Shown here: one piece after another, positions 47,901 through 60,599 of the stretch
Layout: every line of letters begins with the position of its first letter
Position numbering within the stretch: the stretch's first letter is position 1
Assembly (NCBI GenBank): GCA_020466095.1
Contig: CM035808.1
Span: 7,671,133 to 7,735,132, forward strand
Length of the DNA: 64,000 nucleotides
Reading direction: 5' to 3'
Origin: Chlorops oryzae
Taxonomy: Eukaryota > Arthropoda > Insecta > Diptera > Chloropidae
Translations under genes and position numbers: made by a program
The notes under the pieces: model-generated
What the model saw: only the letters and a program-made list of their open reading frames with translations
Database searches by the model: none
What the model was told of the DNA's origin: nothing

Positions 47901-50900
47901 AAAACTAGAAGTTAAAGATCAGAAATCAAGTGATTCCAAAGAGACAAAAGAACAGGAATCAATCAAAAAAGAACTTAAAGATGATGCAAAAAAACTTGCA
48001 CATAAAGAGCGACAGAAAAAACTAAGGGAAGACTTTCGAGCTGCACTAGAAGAATGTTCCGAACCGAAGATTCAACTGGAGACGGAAGAGAAGGCTACGA
48101 ATATTCCAAGCAAAGAGCCCATTACGGCAATCGAAGTTGGCATCGAAATGCAAGAAATATCATTGCCACCGACACCGGGAGAATCGGATTGTGGTAGTAG
48201 TGAGCCAGTGGAAATCGCTGCATTGCCTTTAGAACAAAATACTGATACAAAACCATTAAAATCCAATAATGCCGCAGAGCCTGATCCTCTTTATGATATC
48301 GAAAAATTTATAGAGGCAGGTGTAAATTTACTGAAGCGAGACTATAAACTGACAGAAAATAACGAAGGGGTCGAACAAAAAGAGGGTGTGGTAGAAATTA
48401 GCACTGACGACAACTCTACAGAAATCACCATTGCTACGACCACCATTCCTGAAATCGTTACCGAAGCTTCGCTTGAAGTTGCGTCTCAAACTACAGAAAC
48501 TATAAATGAGCCTATTGTCGAAACATACGCCGAAACCGTAATCGAGAGCACTATAACAACTGATATCCAGATTCCCATTAAAATGGAAATAGCAGCCTCT
48601 CCTGAAATTGTAACTACTGAAAAAACGACTGAAACCACATCCATTCCGAAAATTGATACCGAAATGGATGTCAAGCAAGAACTGATAGCTGAGGAGTATA
48701 CAACTCAAACTGAAGATCTTTCTAATGAAATTTATATAAAAGGAGAAGAACTCTCATCAAGCCAGCCTCCTGATATTGATAACTTTGATGCTCTAAATTT
48801 CTATGAAACTCCAGTAGATACACCCACGTCTACGCCAGCTCCCTCCACACCGTCGTCTAGTCCCATACCGACGGATACTAGCGTCGATACGTACTATTAT
48901 TCAGATGGGGCGCGTCGATCCCATCGCCTGAAGAAGATAACAAGTGCACCGAAAGCTCTTGTTGGACGTGGCTTAGTACGCGATCGTGATCGTGAACGTT
49001 TGGCATTGCGCGATGATGTTGAAACGAAATCATACTATAGCATTGAAGATCATCTAATGGATTTGGCAGAAGTTGAAGCGAAAAATGCCAAATTCCTCAA
49101 GGAAATGGAAGAGCGTCTTAGCAATTTTGAGGTGATCAAGGAGAATGAATACCATTGTGAACGGGTCGTTAGTCGTGAGGCACGCAAAATGGTATGCGAT
49201 TGTTTCTTAACGCCCGAAGAATCCGAACGTGGCGAATTGGGCTGCGGTGAGGATTGTCTCAATCGTTTGCTGATGATCGAATGCGGTGTAAATTGCAAAG
49301 TTGGTGAACGATGCACAAATAATCGTTTCCAGAAATATCTTTGCGCACCCTGCCGTGTCTTTCGTACCGAGAAAAAGGGTTTCGGTATAATGGCAGATGT
49401 TGAAATACATCCGGGTGAATTCATAATGGAATACGTTGGTGAAGTGCTCGACAGCGATGAATTCGAGGAACGGCGTATTGCATATTCAAAGGATAAAAAT
49501 CGTCATTACTATTTTATGGCATTACGAAGTGATGCGATCATTGATGCGACGGTAAAGGGTAACGTTTCTAGGTTTATTAATCATTCGTGCGACCCGAATG
49601 CGGAAACGCAAAAATGGACGGTGAATGGTGAATTGCGTATTGGATTTTTTAGTCGTAAAAACATAATGCCAGGCGAGGAAATCACCTTCGATTATCAGTA
49701 TCAACGTTATGGTAGAGAAGCACAACGATGTTACTGCGAATCGGCTAACTGTCGTGGTTGGATTGGCGAAGAACCAACATCGGATGAAGGTGAACAAATC
49801 GAAGACGATGATGACGAGGACGACGATGACGATGATGACGACGATGAAGATGATGATGACGAGGAGGATGAAAGCGATGTTGTCTCAATGGTGAAGGGTC
49901 TAATGAGCGTTGAAGATGTTGAAGATGATGATGGAAAAGATGAATTGAAAGAACAGTTGCGTAAAAAATCGATGAAAGAAACTAGTAGTAGCAGCATCGA
50001 TGATGAATCGGATGAGTCCAAGCAAAAGTTTATGGCCTATCTTAGTAAAATATCGGCAAAAATTGAAATTCATAAGAAGAATGCACGCGAGGAGAAGAAG
50101 CGTAAGCGACGTCAACGAAAACAAGCTGCCAATGAGAGACGTCCAACAACGGCGAATGCAACGCGTTTCCTTGAAGATCCAGATCTTGAAGATGAAATCG
50201 ATTTCTTAAGCCGTTGTGGTCTGAAAAATCAATCTGATACATTACGTCTATCGCGTTTGATGGTGCGTGCGAAACTTGTAACAACACGTCTAAATTTATT
50301 GGCCATACTAAGAGCTGGCGAGTTACCCTGTCGTCGTTTGTTCCTTGACTATCATGGACTACATCTATTGCACGGTTGGATGAATGAAGATGGTCGCACC
50401 GATATGACAATTCGTATGGCATTGTTAGAAACATTAGAAAGCTTACCGATTCCAAATAAAACTATACTTACGGAGAGTAAGGTCTATCAAGCAATACGAG
50501 GCTGGGCAATAACTCATCAAAAGTCGAAGGCAGTTCATCTTCGCCTAGCGATGAATCCTCGAAAGAAAGTGCCACAGCACTTAGCAGTGTTGAAAAGCAA
50601 GAAGAAACGAACGAAGACAGCGAGGAATGTGTCGAACCGCCGCCGCCCAAGACGGAATTGGAGAAACTGGCTTTGAAGCTTCTAAGCTCCTGGGATAGTT
50701 TACCGGAAATATTCCGTATACCGAAACGTGAACGTATTGAACAAATGAAAGAACACGAACGCGAAGCTGATCGACAATACGCAGCGACGGTTGAAGCGAT
50801 AATGAAGTTGACGACAAAAAAGAATTTTCCAACGATCGATACCAAAGAGATCGATTTCAACGTCGCTTTCGGAAGCCACAAGGAAGTAGAACGATAAACG

Positions 50901-53875
50901 TATTGGGAGCGGGAGGAGGAATAAGCATATCGGTTAAGCGGCCAAATAGCTCGGATATCTTTTCACCTGAAGACACCAAACATTTGTCTAAAGAGCAACG
51001 ACGGGAACTGTTTGCAGCAAAGGTACGTGTATTCGTTTTATTTAATTATTTATTTATTTGTTTCTCTTGGTCTACCAACCAGCCTGACTTAAGATTTTTT
51101 TTTTTCAAGGTGGCTCGCGATGAGGCAGAAAAGCGTAAAGCTGAACATCGTCGAGAATTCGAAACCAAGTGTAATTTTTTCGGTTTGGATCCAAAGGTAA
51201 CGCGACCCGAGGATATTCCATTTTGTATTTCTGATACTGGTGAATGGCAGAATAAACGACGAGAGGTGATAAATACACCGCCAGCATTTGCATATGCACA
51301 GCCACCTGTAAAGGCAATGTCAACGAATCCAGCGGACTATTATCTTCCAGCGGCAGCAAATAAGCTCCCAACAGAGTGGACATTTGCTATTACAGAGCAA
51401 GGAAAAATCTTTTATTATCATGTTAAACATCGTGTCCCGCAATGGGAACCGCCAACAGCTGAGCAAATCAACAGTACTAAATGGAGCGATAATGAAAGTG
51501 AGTCCGATGAAGATGAAACCGAAGAAAACAATGAACTGACCGAGGAGATGATGAAAGGTGCAATTTTATAATAAAATCCTTTTCTATTTTTTTTAATAAT
51601 CAATAAAAACGTTATATTCAAACTAATAGAAATCGAAGCTATTGAGACACAGGATGAACTAAATGCTTTTCTAAAGAAAATTGTGCAGGACCACAGGCAA
51701 TCACGCTATAAACGTCTAGTAGACGAACGTCCAATAAGTGTGAGTATTATGACAAAAGACTGCAATATTTTAGTAAATTGCTTGCTTAACTTGTTTGAAC
51801 TTGAATTATTAAGGGGGGTCTTCTCATTGAAAACCCGTTTTTTGGGACCCTTTTTAAAAAAATTCTTATTTGAAAACGCAAAGAATAATTGAAAACTTTT
51901 TTTATTTATTGTATTACAAAAGGTTCAAAGTAAATAAAAAAAAATTTTTTTTGCCTCGATACGTGGGCTGTTCAAAAAGTAATGAGACTTCAAAGTTGGT
52001 GGTGAAAAAAAAAGGTCCACGATTCCGGGTCTCCGGAGCGTCCGAAATGGAAAAAAAAAACGGGGTTATAATCAGTATAGATGTAATTCTCGGGTGAACC
52101 TCAAGCTTAATTTTGTGATTTTTTTTTCACAAAATGGCGGCCATTCAAAAAAAAATTTCAATTTCGGGCTTTTTTTTTTGTAGTTTAGTGTAAAAAAAAA
52201 AATAGTAAAAAATTTTTTAAAATTATGGTCGAGGTTCACCCGAGAATGGTGACAATTCTGCGTCGATTCCACTTTGTTTCATGAAAATCGGTTCAGTTGA
52301 ACTGGGGATATCATGGCCGCCAGTTCGAAAAACGTGCTTTCGAGATAAACGCGTTTAAAGTTTGAAGCAACGCAAAAATTACTCGTTTTAGCGCAGATCT
52401 TGCTCGACAAAGAAGGCTATATCCTCTAAACTATTTCGAATTTCAAAAAATCCTTTTAGGGGCATATTCACAACTACCCAAGCTATAAATAAATGCAAAA
52501 AAAAAAAAAAAGTCGAAAAAAAAAGTTGCTCAATGAGAAGACCCCCCTTAATGTTGTTGTCAACGGGTTGCGTGTCACAAAATCATACTTTGGACATATA
52601 CAACTCCTTCTATTAGCTTAATTTAACTTATCATTGCTCATTTATTACAGCCGAGACGTGAAGAAGATCGTATTTACAATCAAATTGAAATGAGAAAGTA
52701 TAAAGAAAATAAGGAGAAAATCAAAAAACGCAAAGAGGAGATCCGACGTCGTCGTAGTGAGGTCAATTAAAAATTCAATGCTCAGTATGTGTACATTGGG
52801 TAGCTTGGATGAAAAGCCAAGCTCTTCGACGGCAGCAACGGCTGCTGCTGCAGGGCCGCCAGATAATGCGAAAGCTGATGTAGATTCTGCTGATTTACCG
52901 GAAGATGCATTACCTATACAGGACTATCTTCTTTCATCCGATGAAGAAAATCAAGAAATTGATGAAATGAAGGCCGAGTGCAATGATAATCCACTTTTGG
53001 AAAAAATCGTTCAAGGCGACAAAATCGTTGATGAATTGGATGCTTTAACTACGAAACGGCAACTGAAACGTCCACTTCCACCACATCGAGAGTTCAATTT
53101 CGACTTGAATATCACCAGTATTTTGAACAATGAGAGTCTCATGAGTAGTTTGGAGAAAATAGAGCACAAAAAACGAAAACAAGAGAAAAAAGATAAAAGG
53201 TAAACACTTATACAGTAGAGTACGGATAAATGCAACACGTTTTTTGCTCGAATTCTTGTGCACTTATGCGTTCTTTGCATTAATCCGTGCATGTTTTCTT
53301 GGGAATTCATAAAAAGGCTTAAAGCACCTTGCACTTATGAGGTTTTTGCATTTATTCGTGTTGCGTTTATCCATAGTTCACTGTATAAAAAAAAAACTTT
53401 TTTAGATGTTTTAAATTCAATTTAAAATTTTTAATTCATTCATAATGTAGCAAACGCAGCAAACAGGAAAGTAGTGATGCAAAGTATCGGAAATCAAAAG
53501 AGAAATTCCGTTGCGAGATTGCCGGCATTATTGTGCAGCATTTAAAACCTTATCGAAAGGATAGTTGTATTTTCGGACGCATAAAAAGCAATGACGACTT
53601 CAATCATTTAGCGAAAAAAGTAATAATTAAAAAAAAAAACCAATTCTTCATTTAATTTAAAATTAATCAACTTTTATATTTTTTTTCAGTTAACGCATTT
53701 TGTGATGGTTAAAGAGCTGAAATATTGCGAATCTGTAGGACAAACCTTGGTCGTTACGGAATCGGTAAAAAATAAGTCGCGGGAATTCATTAGAAAGTAT
53801 ATGGCCAAGTACGAAGCAGGTTATGTTAAGCCGAAAAATGATCCAGAGTTTAAAGATATACCTTATACGCTCTGA
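44938..53875 (+). CDS. Set2: Set2 histone H3 Lys36 methyltransferase
   Basis: Exons 44938-51022, 51110-51557, 51630-51739, 52651-53199, 53451-53619 and 53690-53875 give about 2,515 residues once three one-base breaks are allowed for. The protein trimethylates H3K36 on transcribed chromatin and binds elongating RNA polymerase II. Three AT-hook cores (GRPPK at ~14, ~191 and ~515) lead a Ser/Lys-rich disordered half. AWS follows (~1419, CGEDCLNRLLMIECG), then SET (~1470-1590, with NHSCDPNAE and FDYQYQRYG) and post-SET (CYCESANCRGW). An Asp run, a WW domain (LPTEWTFAITEQGKIFYYH) and a C-terminal SRI domain (ending DIPYTL) complete the family order. Frame breaks fall near 50508 and 50870 (one base missing each) and 52766 (one extra). 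Intron 3 carries a MITE. Confidence 0.95.
51813..52547. mobile_element. TTAA-flanked MITE (GGGGGGTCTTCTC ends), copy 1, in Set2 intron 3
   Basis: GGGGGGTCTTCTCATTGA and TCAATGAGAAGACCCCCC bound 735 bases with TTAA at 51809-51812 and 52548-52551. It is nearly identical to the copy at 54048, lacks only a ~15-base GC-rich segment found there, and encodes nothing. It makes up most of the 911-base intron. Confidence 0.88.
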
Positions 53876-54047
53876 ATAATTATGTATATATATTTTATTT
53901 AAGATTTTGTTTCAATTTCTGTCAATTTTATTTTGCATTTTTAATCATAAATATAAAAGTATATTTAAATGCATGGTTTGCTTGCTGCTAAAATATTTCA
54001 AATAAATTACCTAATAATAATCATTTTTGGATTTCCAATAGCATTAA

Positions 54048-54784
54048 GGGGGTCTTCTCATTGAAAACCCGTTTTTTGGACCCTTTTTAAAAAAATTCTT
54101 ATTTGAAAACGCAAAGAATAATTGAAAACTTTTTTTATTTATTGTATTACAAAAGGTTCAAAGTAAATAAAAAAAATTTTTTTGCCTCGATACGTGGGCT
54201 GTTCAAAAAGTAATGAGACTTCAAAGTTGGTGGTGAAAAAAAAGGTGTCGTCACGGCGGCCACGATTCCGGGTCTCCGGAGCGTCCGAAATGGAAAAAAA
54301 AAACGGGGTTATAATCAGTATAGATGTAATTCTCGGGTGAACCTCAAGCTTAATTTTGTGATTTTTTTTGACAAAATGGCGGCCATTCAAAAAAAAATTT
54401 CAATTTCGGGCTTTTTTTTTTGTAGTTTAGTGTAAAAAAAAAAATAGTAAAAAATTTTTTAAAATTATGGTCGAGGTTCACCCGAGAATGGTGACAATTC
54501 TGCGTCGATTCCACTTTGTTTCATGAAAATCGGTTCAGTTGAACTGGAGATATCATGGCCGCCAGTTCGAAAAACGTGGTTTCGAGATAAACGCGTTTAA
54601 AGTTTGAAGCAACGCAAAAATTACTCGTTTTAGCGCAGATCTTGCTCGACAAAGAAGGCTATATCCTCTAAACTATTTCGAATTTCAAAAAATCCTTTTA
54701 GGGGCATATTCACAACTACCCAAGCTATAAATAAATGCAAAAAAAAAAAGTCGAAAAAAAAAGTTGCTCAATGAGAAGACCCCC
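54048..54784. mobile_element. TTAA-flanked MITE (GGGGGTCTTCTC ends), copy 2, 3' of Set2
   Basis: GGGGGTCTTCTCATTGA and TCAATGAGAAGACCCCC bound 737 bases with TTAA at 54044-54047 and 54785-54788. It has the same orientation and nearly the same sequence as copy 1, 2.2 kb away. It lies between the convergent stops of Set2 and LysRS. Confidence 0.88.
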
Positions 54785-54788
54785 TTAA

Positions 54789-55170
54789 AGTAAAAATTTT
54801 TTTTTTGTAAGCTACGTGAGTGAATTTCAATTTAAATTTTACATTTGCAACAGTAAATTGTCTGCTAAGTAACCCCCCCGTCTGATCGCATTTTTTCGCT
54901 GGCTAGGCTATCAGCCCTATTTTAAATGAATATTCCCCAGGACCCAAAAAAAACATTCAGAGAGCAGCCAAATAATTTAAATGATGGAGCTTGTTTTAAT
55001 GTATTTTTGACAATTTTCTCAAAGTCAACTTTATTTTGTCATTAATAAATAAAACAAAAAAAATGCGTACTTTAAGTTTTCAAAATTATTAAATAATTTA
55101 AAAGGATACAAACAAGAGGATTTCATAAGAAAGCTTACAATAGCCATTCAATTACTGTCAGTTTAATTTA
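54789..55170. other. LysRS 3' region
   Basis: AT-rich DNA downstream of the LysRS stop at 55171-55173, containing candidate minus-strand polyadenylation signals (TTTATT on the + strand at about 55045). No separate gene. Confidence 0.4.
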
Positions 55171-57627
55171 CTAATGCTTCTGATTGGTAACAGGCGTTGC
55201 AGCATTGTTCTCAGTTGGTTGCGTGCGATTTTGCTCTTCCGGCTTCATAGCAGGGAACAGGAGAACCTCCTAAAAATAGGTAAGAAAATTTCATTTAAAA
55301 CGTAATCGTATATAATTTACAACTCCCAAACCAACCTTAATATTATTCGAATCGGTTAGAAACATGGTAAGACGATCTATACCCAAACCCCAACCACCAG
55401 TTGGTGGCAAGCCATATTCCAAGGCCGTACAGAAATTCTCGTCCACCATTTGAGCTTCATCATCGCCAGCTGCTTTATCGCTTGCTTGCTGCTCAAATCG
55501 TTCTCGCTGCACCATTGGATCATTCAATTCGGTGTACGCATTGCAGACTTCCTTCTTCATTATGAACAACTCAAAACGTTCGGTTAGACCAGGTATGCTA
55601 CGATGGTATTTGGCTAATGGTGACATAATTTGTGGATGTTCGCATATAAATGTGGGATCTATGCAAGTCTCTTCAATAAATTCACCGACCAGTTTATCTA
55701 ACAATCTAGCCGTTGTACGTGGTGCTGGACATTCAACTTCATGCTTAGTGCATAACTTATTTAGAAAATCGTTGGTTGCCTTCGTATGGAATTCCGTTGC
55801 AGGTGGAAATTTAGCATTTAATTTTTCTTCAAGTGTCGGTATCATAGATAAACGTTTAAATGGTGGCGTAAAGTCGATTTCCTGCTCCGGTCCCTCTGGA
55901 CCTTCTGGATGGTATTTAATTTTATATGTACCATGTATGGCCTTAACCATTCCGGATATCATTTTCTCTGTAATATCAATTAAATCGTGATAGTCTGCAT
56001 AAGCCATATAGAATTCACAGGTTGTAAATTCCGGATTATGAGTTAAATCGATGCCTTCATTGCGAAACTGACGACCAATCTCATAGACCCGATCTAAGCC
56101 ACCAACAACAAGCATTTTATGATACAATTCCGGAGCAATTCTCATATACAAATCCATATTCAATTCGTTGTGATGTGTTATAAAAGGTTTGGCTGTTGCA
56201 CCACCTGCAATCATATTCATCATCGGAGTTTCTATTTCTAGGAATCCCATTCGATCGAGGAATTGGCGAACAAATGAAATTATCTGTTCGCGGAATAAAG
56301 AATATAGTACATAGGGAAAACGATTGAAAGAGCACACTTACTTTAGCACGTATCTGGAAGTTTTCGCGAACTCTGTTATTAAGTATTAGATCTAAGTATC
56401 TCTGACGATATCGTGTTTCTTTGTCTTTAAGCCCAAAGTGTAAATGCGGCAACATATGTAGACAGGGTGAGAGCAGTTTTATCTGTAAATAGAAAGATGT
56501 TTTTTTGTAAAAGTTTTATAACTTAAGCAATATCATCATAATGTTGAGTTATTACCTCTTTTGGTACAATAGACAATTCGCCCTTTTTGGTTTTTCCTGG
56601 ATAGCCATTGATGCCTATTATATCACCACGGCGTATTTTGTCAGTATCAGTTTCGAATGCTGCTTCCGGATTTATACAATTTCGCATTGGCCATGACCTG
56701 CAACTTGACACCTTCACCGCGTAGATCGTAGAAAATTAATTTTGCACCAGATTCCCGAATAGCATGAACACGACCAGCAACACTAGATGAGAAATAATTC
56801 AATTTATTGAAATTTCATTCAGTTCTTGCACTTACCTCAATTGTTCACTTTCAAGCATTTCTCCATCCTTGAGCGTGCTATACTTTTCAATGAAATGCTC
56901 TAACGAAATGGAAACTTGGAATTTATGTGGATAAGGATGCGTTTCAGGAAACTTTTTTAATTCGGAAATCGCAGTTGAGCGCAGTTTAAAGTATTCATTG
57001 GGCGATATTTCCTCTTCAGCAGCAGCAGCAAACGATTTCTTCTTTTCGGTTGTAACTACTTGTGGTTTGTTGGCTTCCTTCTCCGCTTTTTCTTTAGCCT
57101 TCTGTTCGGCTTTTAAGCGACGTTTTAGTTCGCTATAAAGATCAATTAAAGAATTAATAATTAAGTGAATGGACTGCAGGAATTTTCATTTACATTTTGG
57201 TACGTTTGCTAGGAATATGCAGGCAAATTGTTTTATGATAATAAAGTGTGCTATTTAATTGAACCGGAATCGGAAACGAAAGAAATCTCTGAAAGCTTGT
57301 AAGCTGATGCAATTTTCGAAAAACGGCAAACATCATTTCTTTCGGCTTTTCTCAAGACGCTTAACTTGAGATATTCCTTTGAAATGAGGAGTTAATGCAA
57401 TTCTTAAGCAATTTCCTGTGTTTTTAAATGTATTATCATAAAAGTTAAGCCGCGAATGCAATTTCAACACGCGAATACAATTATTTACTGTCGAACATAA
57501 CCTTACTTCTTATGTTTTCCTGTTGTAAACAATTAGAGGAAACTACGTTTATTGGTAACTTGTCTTTGCAACGGAATCATATAAATTGGACTTACTTTTT
57601 CGAAACTTCACCGGTTGCTGCGGCCAT
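55171..57627 (-). CDS. LysRS: Lysyl-tRNA synthetase (class II)
   Basis: Six coding exons, read downward: 57596-57627, 56836-57132, 56556-56782, 56342-56482, 55336-56283 and 55171-55269. They give 580 residues after allowing for one extra base (human has 597). It charges tRNA-Lys in the cytosol; fly enzymes usually also serve mitochondria. Visible are the eukaryotic N-terminal lysine-rich helix ([18 protein letters not shown]) and the OB-fold tRNA-binding domain ([16 protein letters not shown]). The catalytic core has motif 1 ([10 protein letters not shown]), motif 2 ([14 protein letters not shown]) and motif 3 ([11 protein letters not shown]). The frame slips near 56668 (TATAAATCCGGAAGC), where family members read YKSE; one surplus G explains it. 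The ATG is 125 bases from a transposon end. Confidence 0.96.
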
Positions 57628-57751
57628 TGCGCTTTTATTTACAAGTTTTGTTTAAATAGATTTCACTTCGCACGTTACTAAAAACGTCAAAATCAGAAGG
57701 AATTGCATGTCGACAGTGTTGCTGTGTTTTTGTTATTATTTGTTTTGGTTA

Positions 57752-58754
57752 GTCGTCGTTCATACTATGAGACAAGACAAGCGAGAGACACGGTGGTTGT
57801 TGGCAAGGGACGTTCGGGGTAGAGAGAGGGGTACGTGTCTTACGTACTCGGCGACAACGCTTTGTGCTTGTCCTTCTCATCATAAAAATAGTTGCTGCCA
57901 TATTGGGTAAATATTCTCTTCTTATGAAGAAGCATATTTAAAGAATTCCGAAATAATTTAAAAGCTAACTTAAAAGTAGTGATGCCACGAAGAGTGGATT
58001 TGGCGAATACCGAATACCGAATATTCGGTCAACCTCTCGGCCGAATAACGAATTATTACGCAACCGGAATATTCGGCACGTAGTAAAGACAGCTTAAGCC
58101 TTCTCAGCGACTAGCTGGAGTCAAGGCAAAAGCTGAAGCTGAAAAATTTGCCCACTGTTTTTATAATGTTTTCGAAGAAAATTTAGAAGAAGCTATCGTC
58201 CTTTTAATATTTCATAAGAATAAAATGGAAGATCTGCTGTATTTTTAGTTCTCGTTAATTAAATTTTTTTACGTTGTTGTGAGAAAAACTTAATTTGTAG
58301 TTACAGCTGATTTTTTTTTATAAGTTATTTCTACTATTCGGTATTCGGCCGAATGTTTTAACTATTCGGCCGAATACCGAATACTGAAAAATGACGCCGA
58401 ATAGGCCGAAACCGAATAGTGGCCGAATATTCGTGGCATCACTACTTATAAGTATTGAATATGTGAAATTTTAGAGAAAATGGTACACTTTTTCAAAAAA
58501 CTACCTGTGAACCAACATATGTTGACGAAAACCGCGATAAAAATTTATTTATCTTATTTCAAGAGCTTAGGGGATTTTTAATTCTGATAGTAGGTATTTC
58601 AAAATATTTTTTCTGGCAGCAATGTATTCAACCAGTTTCTTCTTCTCCTTCAAATGTCGCAGAGACAATTTTTACTAGTATGAACACGAATAAGACACCA
58701 AAAGAGAATTCACCGTGTCTCTCGCTTGTCTTGTCTCATAGTATGAACGACGAC
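57752..58754. mobile_element. TTA-flanked TIR element (PIF/Harbinger-like), copy 1
   Basis: GTCGTCGTTCATACTATGAG and CTCATAGTATGAACGACGAC start ~45-base inverted ends, flanked by TTA on both sides (57749-57751 and 58755-58757). That matches the 3-base TWA target of PIF/Harbinger. A hAT-like MITE (57977-58444) is nested inside; without it the element is about 535 bases. No transposase is present. It lies directly upstream of LysRS and could contribute to its promoter. Confidence 0.75.
57977..58444. mobile_element. hAT-like MITE nested in copy 1, TAGTGATGCCACGAA ends
   Basis: TAGTGATGCCACGAA and TTCGTGGCATCACTA bound 468 bases. The flanks CTTAAAAG (57969-57976) and CTTATAAG (58445-58452) match at seven of eight positions. 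The paralogous element has the uninterrupted site near 62266. The interior is full of CGAATATTCGG-type palindromes (GGCCGAATA). Confidence 0.85.
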
Positions 58755-58757
58755 TTA

Positions 58758-59401
58758 CACTTAGCCTACGTTTGTACTTGGACGTTGTGTGCTTCGAACA
58801 TTTTTGGCTTCTTGAAAATGAAAAAATCATTTTTCGAGTCTACTGCTTATGTTGTTTATCTGTTGCTACCCGTGCAACGCAGCGAAGCCGCCGTTCGGTT
58901 TTGTAGAGTGCCTTCCATCAAGCGATTTACGGAAAAGTGGAGGTCTTTTCGGCTGTAAGATGTTTGTTTGAAAATATATGTTCTTTTGAAAGTTGTTATA
59001 AAAGTAATTGGTTAGCTCTGGATTTTTATTTTTAACGTGTAGGGCCGTTAAAAAACGTAGTTAAAACAATATTTTTACGCGTTTTTGCCATCAGTCTTTA
59101 CATTCCCTAGAAAATAATAATATTTTCTGTAATGAAACTTAACCATTATCCATAATTCCACATGTAAAAACGTAAAGGCTAACCCTTTTTTTTAACCCTT
59201 TTCTGCCGAACGGCAGAAAAAATACATTTTATAAAAACAAATTTTTAGAAACATAAATAAATAAATTAATTCGGAACATAAATATAAAATTCCCTCGGCG
59301 AACTAGCAAAGAGAATTTATCCTAGGCGAAATTTTTAGCGCCTTCTTACTTTTTACTTCTCTCCTACGTTCTCCCCCGTAATTATCAATTAAGCCAACAT
59401 A
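58758..59401. other. Intergenic, no gene recognised
   Basis: No supported coding sequence. AT-rich, with scattered short ORFs of unknown meaning. Confidence 0.4.
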
Positions 59402-59549
59402 TAAGTAGGGTTCTGCATTAAAAGGCAAAACACGACTCACTGAATTAAACACATGAGAGTGGTAGAGACGGATGACATTACATCTCCGTCCCTCTTATGA
59501 GTTTCTTTCAGTGAGACGTGTTTTGCCTCTTAATGTAGAACCGCACTTA
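59402..59549. mobile_element. Short 148-bp palindromic MITE
   Basis: TAAGTAGGGTTCTGCATTAA and TTAATGTAGAACCGCACTTA start ~43-base inverted ends that also share GGCAAAACACG and CTCACTGAA. The middle (~60 bases) holds a further GGAGATG/CATCTCC-type match. No duplication is certain. Confidence 0.6.
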
Positions 59550-60372
59550 GCAACAACAACTTTCTACCTTTCACAGTGATCGAAATTCAAAATTTTACTC
59601 GTAAGTTTTGGAGAAAAGTATTTTCAAGTCTTACAGGCTTTACGCTCAAATAACTAATAAAATCCCATGTCCAATTTTTACTTCAAACATAAATTCAAAT
59701 ATATTTCTGTGTGAATTTTAATTGAACATCTTGGAAAATTTGTAAAGTGTAAAAAAAATTATTTTTGCCCAAAAAATTATTCTGTACGAATTCATATTTT
59801 ACACATTGTCCTTAACATGCATGACAACAAAAATCCTTCTAACACACACGCACACATATGAAAAGTTGTTATTCTGATTTGTGTCCAAAGGCATGCGAAA
59901 GTAATTCGCCAACGCAGGCGTGCATAAAGTCAGCAATAGCGCAGCCGAAGGGGAGCCCCTGAAATAAACATAAGGCTCTCTAAAAAGTTTTTATATAGGA
60001 ATATGTTTTGAAAAATTTAACTTTTATTGAATAAATAAACAAGGCTACCTCATATTTGGTATTGAAATCAAACTCAAGTAAATATGTATTATATGACTTT
60101 CATATGAACTTGTTACGCAGACCCTTGAAAAAAAATTTTAACTCCGCGCCTGAAAGACATTGGTTGTTTACGATTTCATTTGCCTTCTGTATTTCTTTCC
60201 ATTTCTTTGTTTTGGTTATTTTCTACTATCGCACGTGGTATATTCTCTTATGATATGCATGAAACTCAGAAAGAGGGAAGTGAGAAAATTGCGAAATGCC
60301 GCCTCTTCTATATCTATACTCTTTGGCTGATATCTGAAACATCTGTTTTGAAAGGTAAATGGAAGTTATGAA
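59550..60372. other. Intergenic, no gene recognised
   Basis: AT-rich, no repeat ends or ORFs I can support. A possible spliced leader (AAAG|GTAAAT at about 60354) precedes the MADF ORF. Confidence 0.35.
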
Positions 60373-60599
60373 ATGGATAAGCTCAGCGAGGAAAATATTC
60401 AAATATTAATAGATTTGGTGCGCGAAAAGCATATGTTTTATGACAAGGGCCATCCGCACTATAAAAAAGCGATTGGAAGGACCACGTGTGGCAAGAAATA
60501 GCAAGAAAACTACATTCAAATAGTCAATGTCAAATATCTGAACATTTATACGAACGGCTTTACAAAACATTTCAAGTTCGTCTTTTTTCATTCCAATAA
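60373..60599 (+). pseudogene. MADF-domain fragment (transposon-type DNA-binding protein)
   Basis: The ORF starts MDKLSEENIQILIDLVREKH, continues FYDKGHPHYKKA, and after one missing base near 60473 reads WKDHVWQEIARKLHS, ending at a stop at 60597-60599. This is the MADF pattern (LI..V..H..LYD..HP.YK.........W..IA..L). PIF/Harbinger elements carry a Myb/SANT or MADF DNA-binding protein beside the transposase. It is shorter than a full MADF protein and could be a first exon. Confidence 0.6.

Noticed and set aside
50508..50900. A second, separate gene downstream of a Set2 stop codon
   Set aside because: The following ORFs continue the Set2 protein (EPPPPKTELEKLALK, then WW and SRI domains) in shifted frames; single-base breaks explain the stops.
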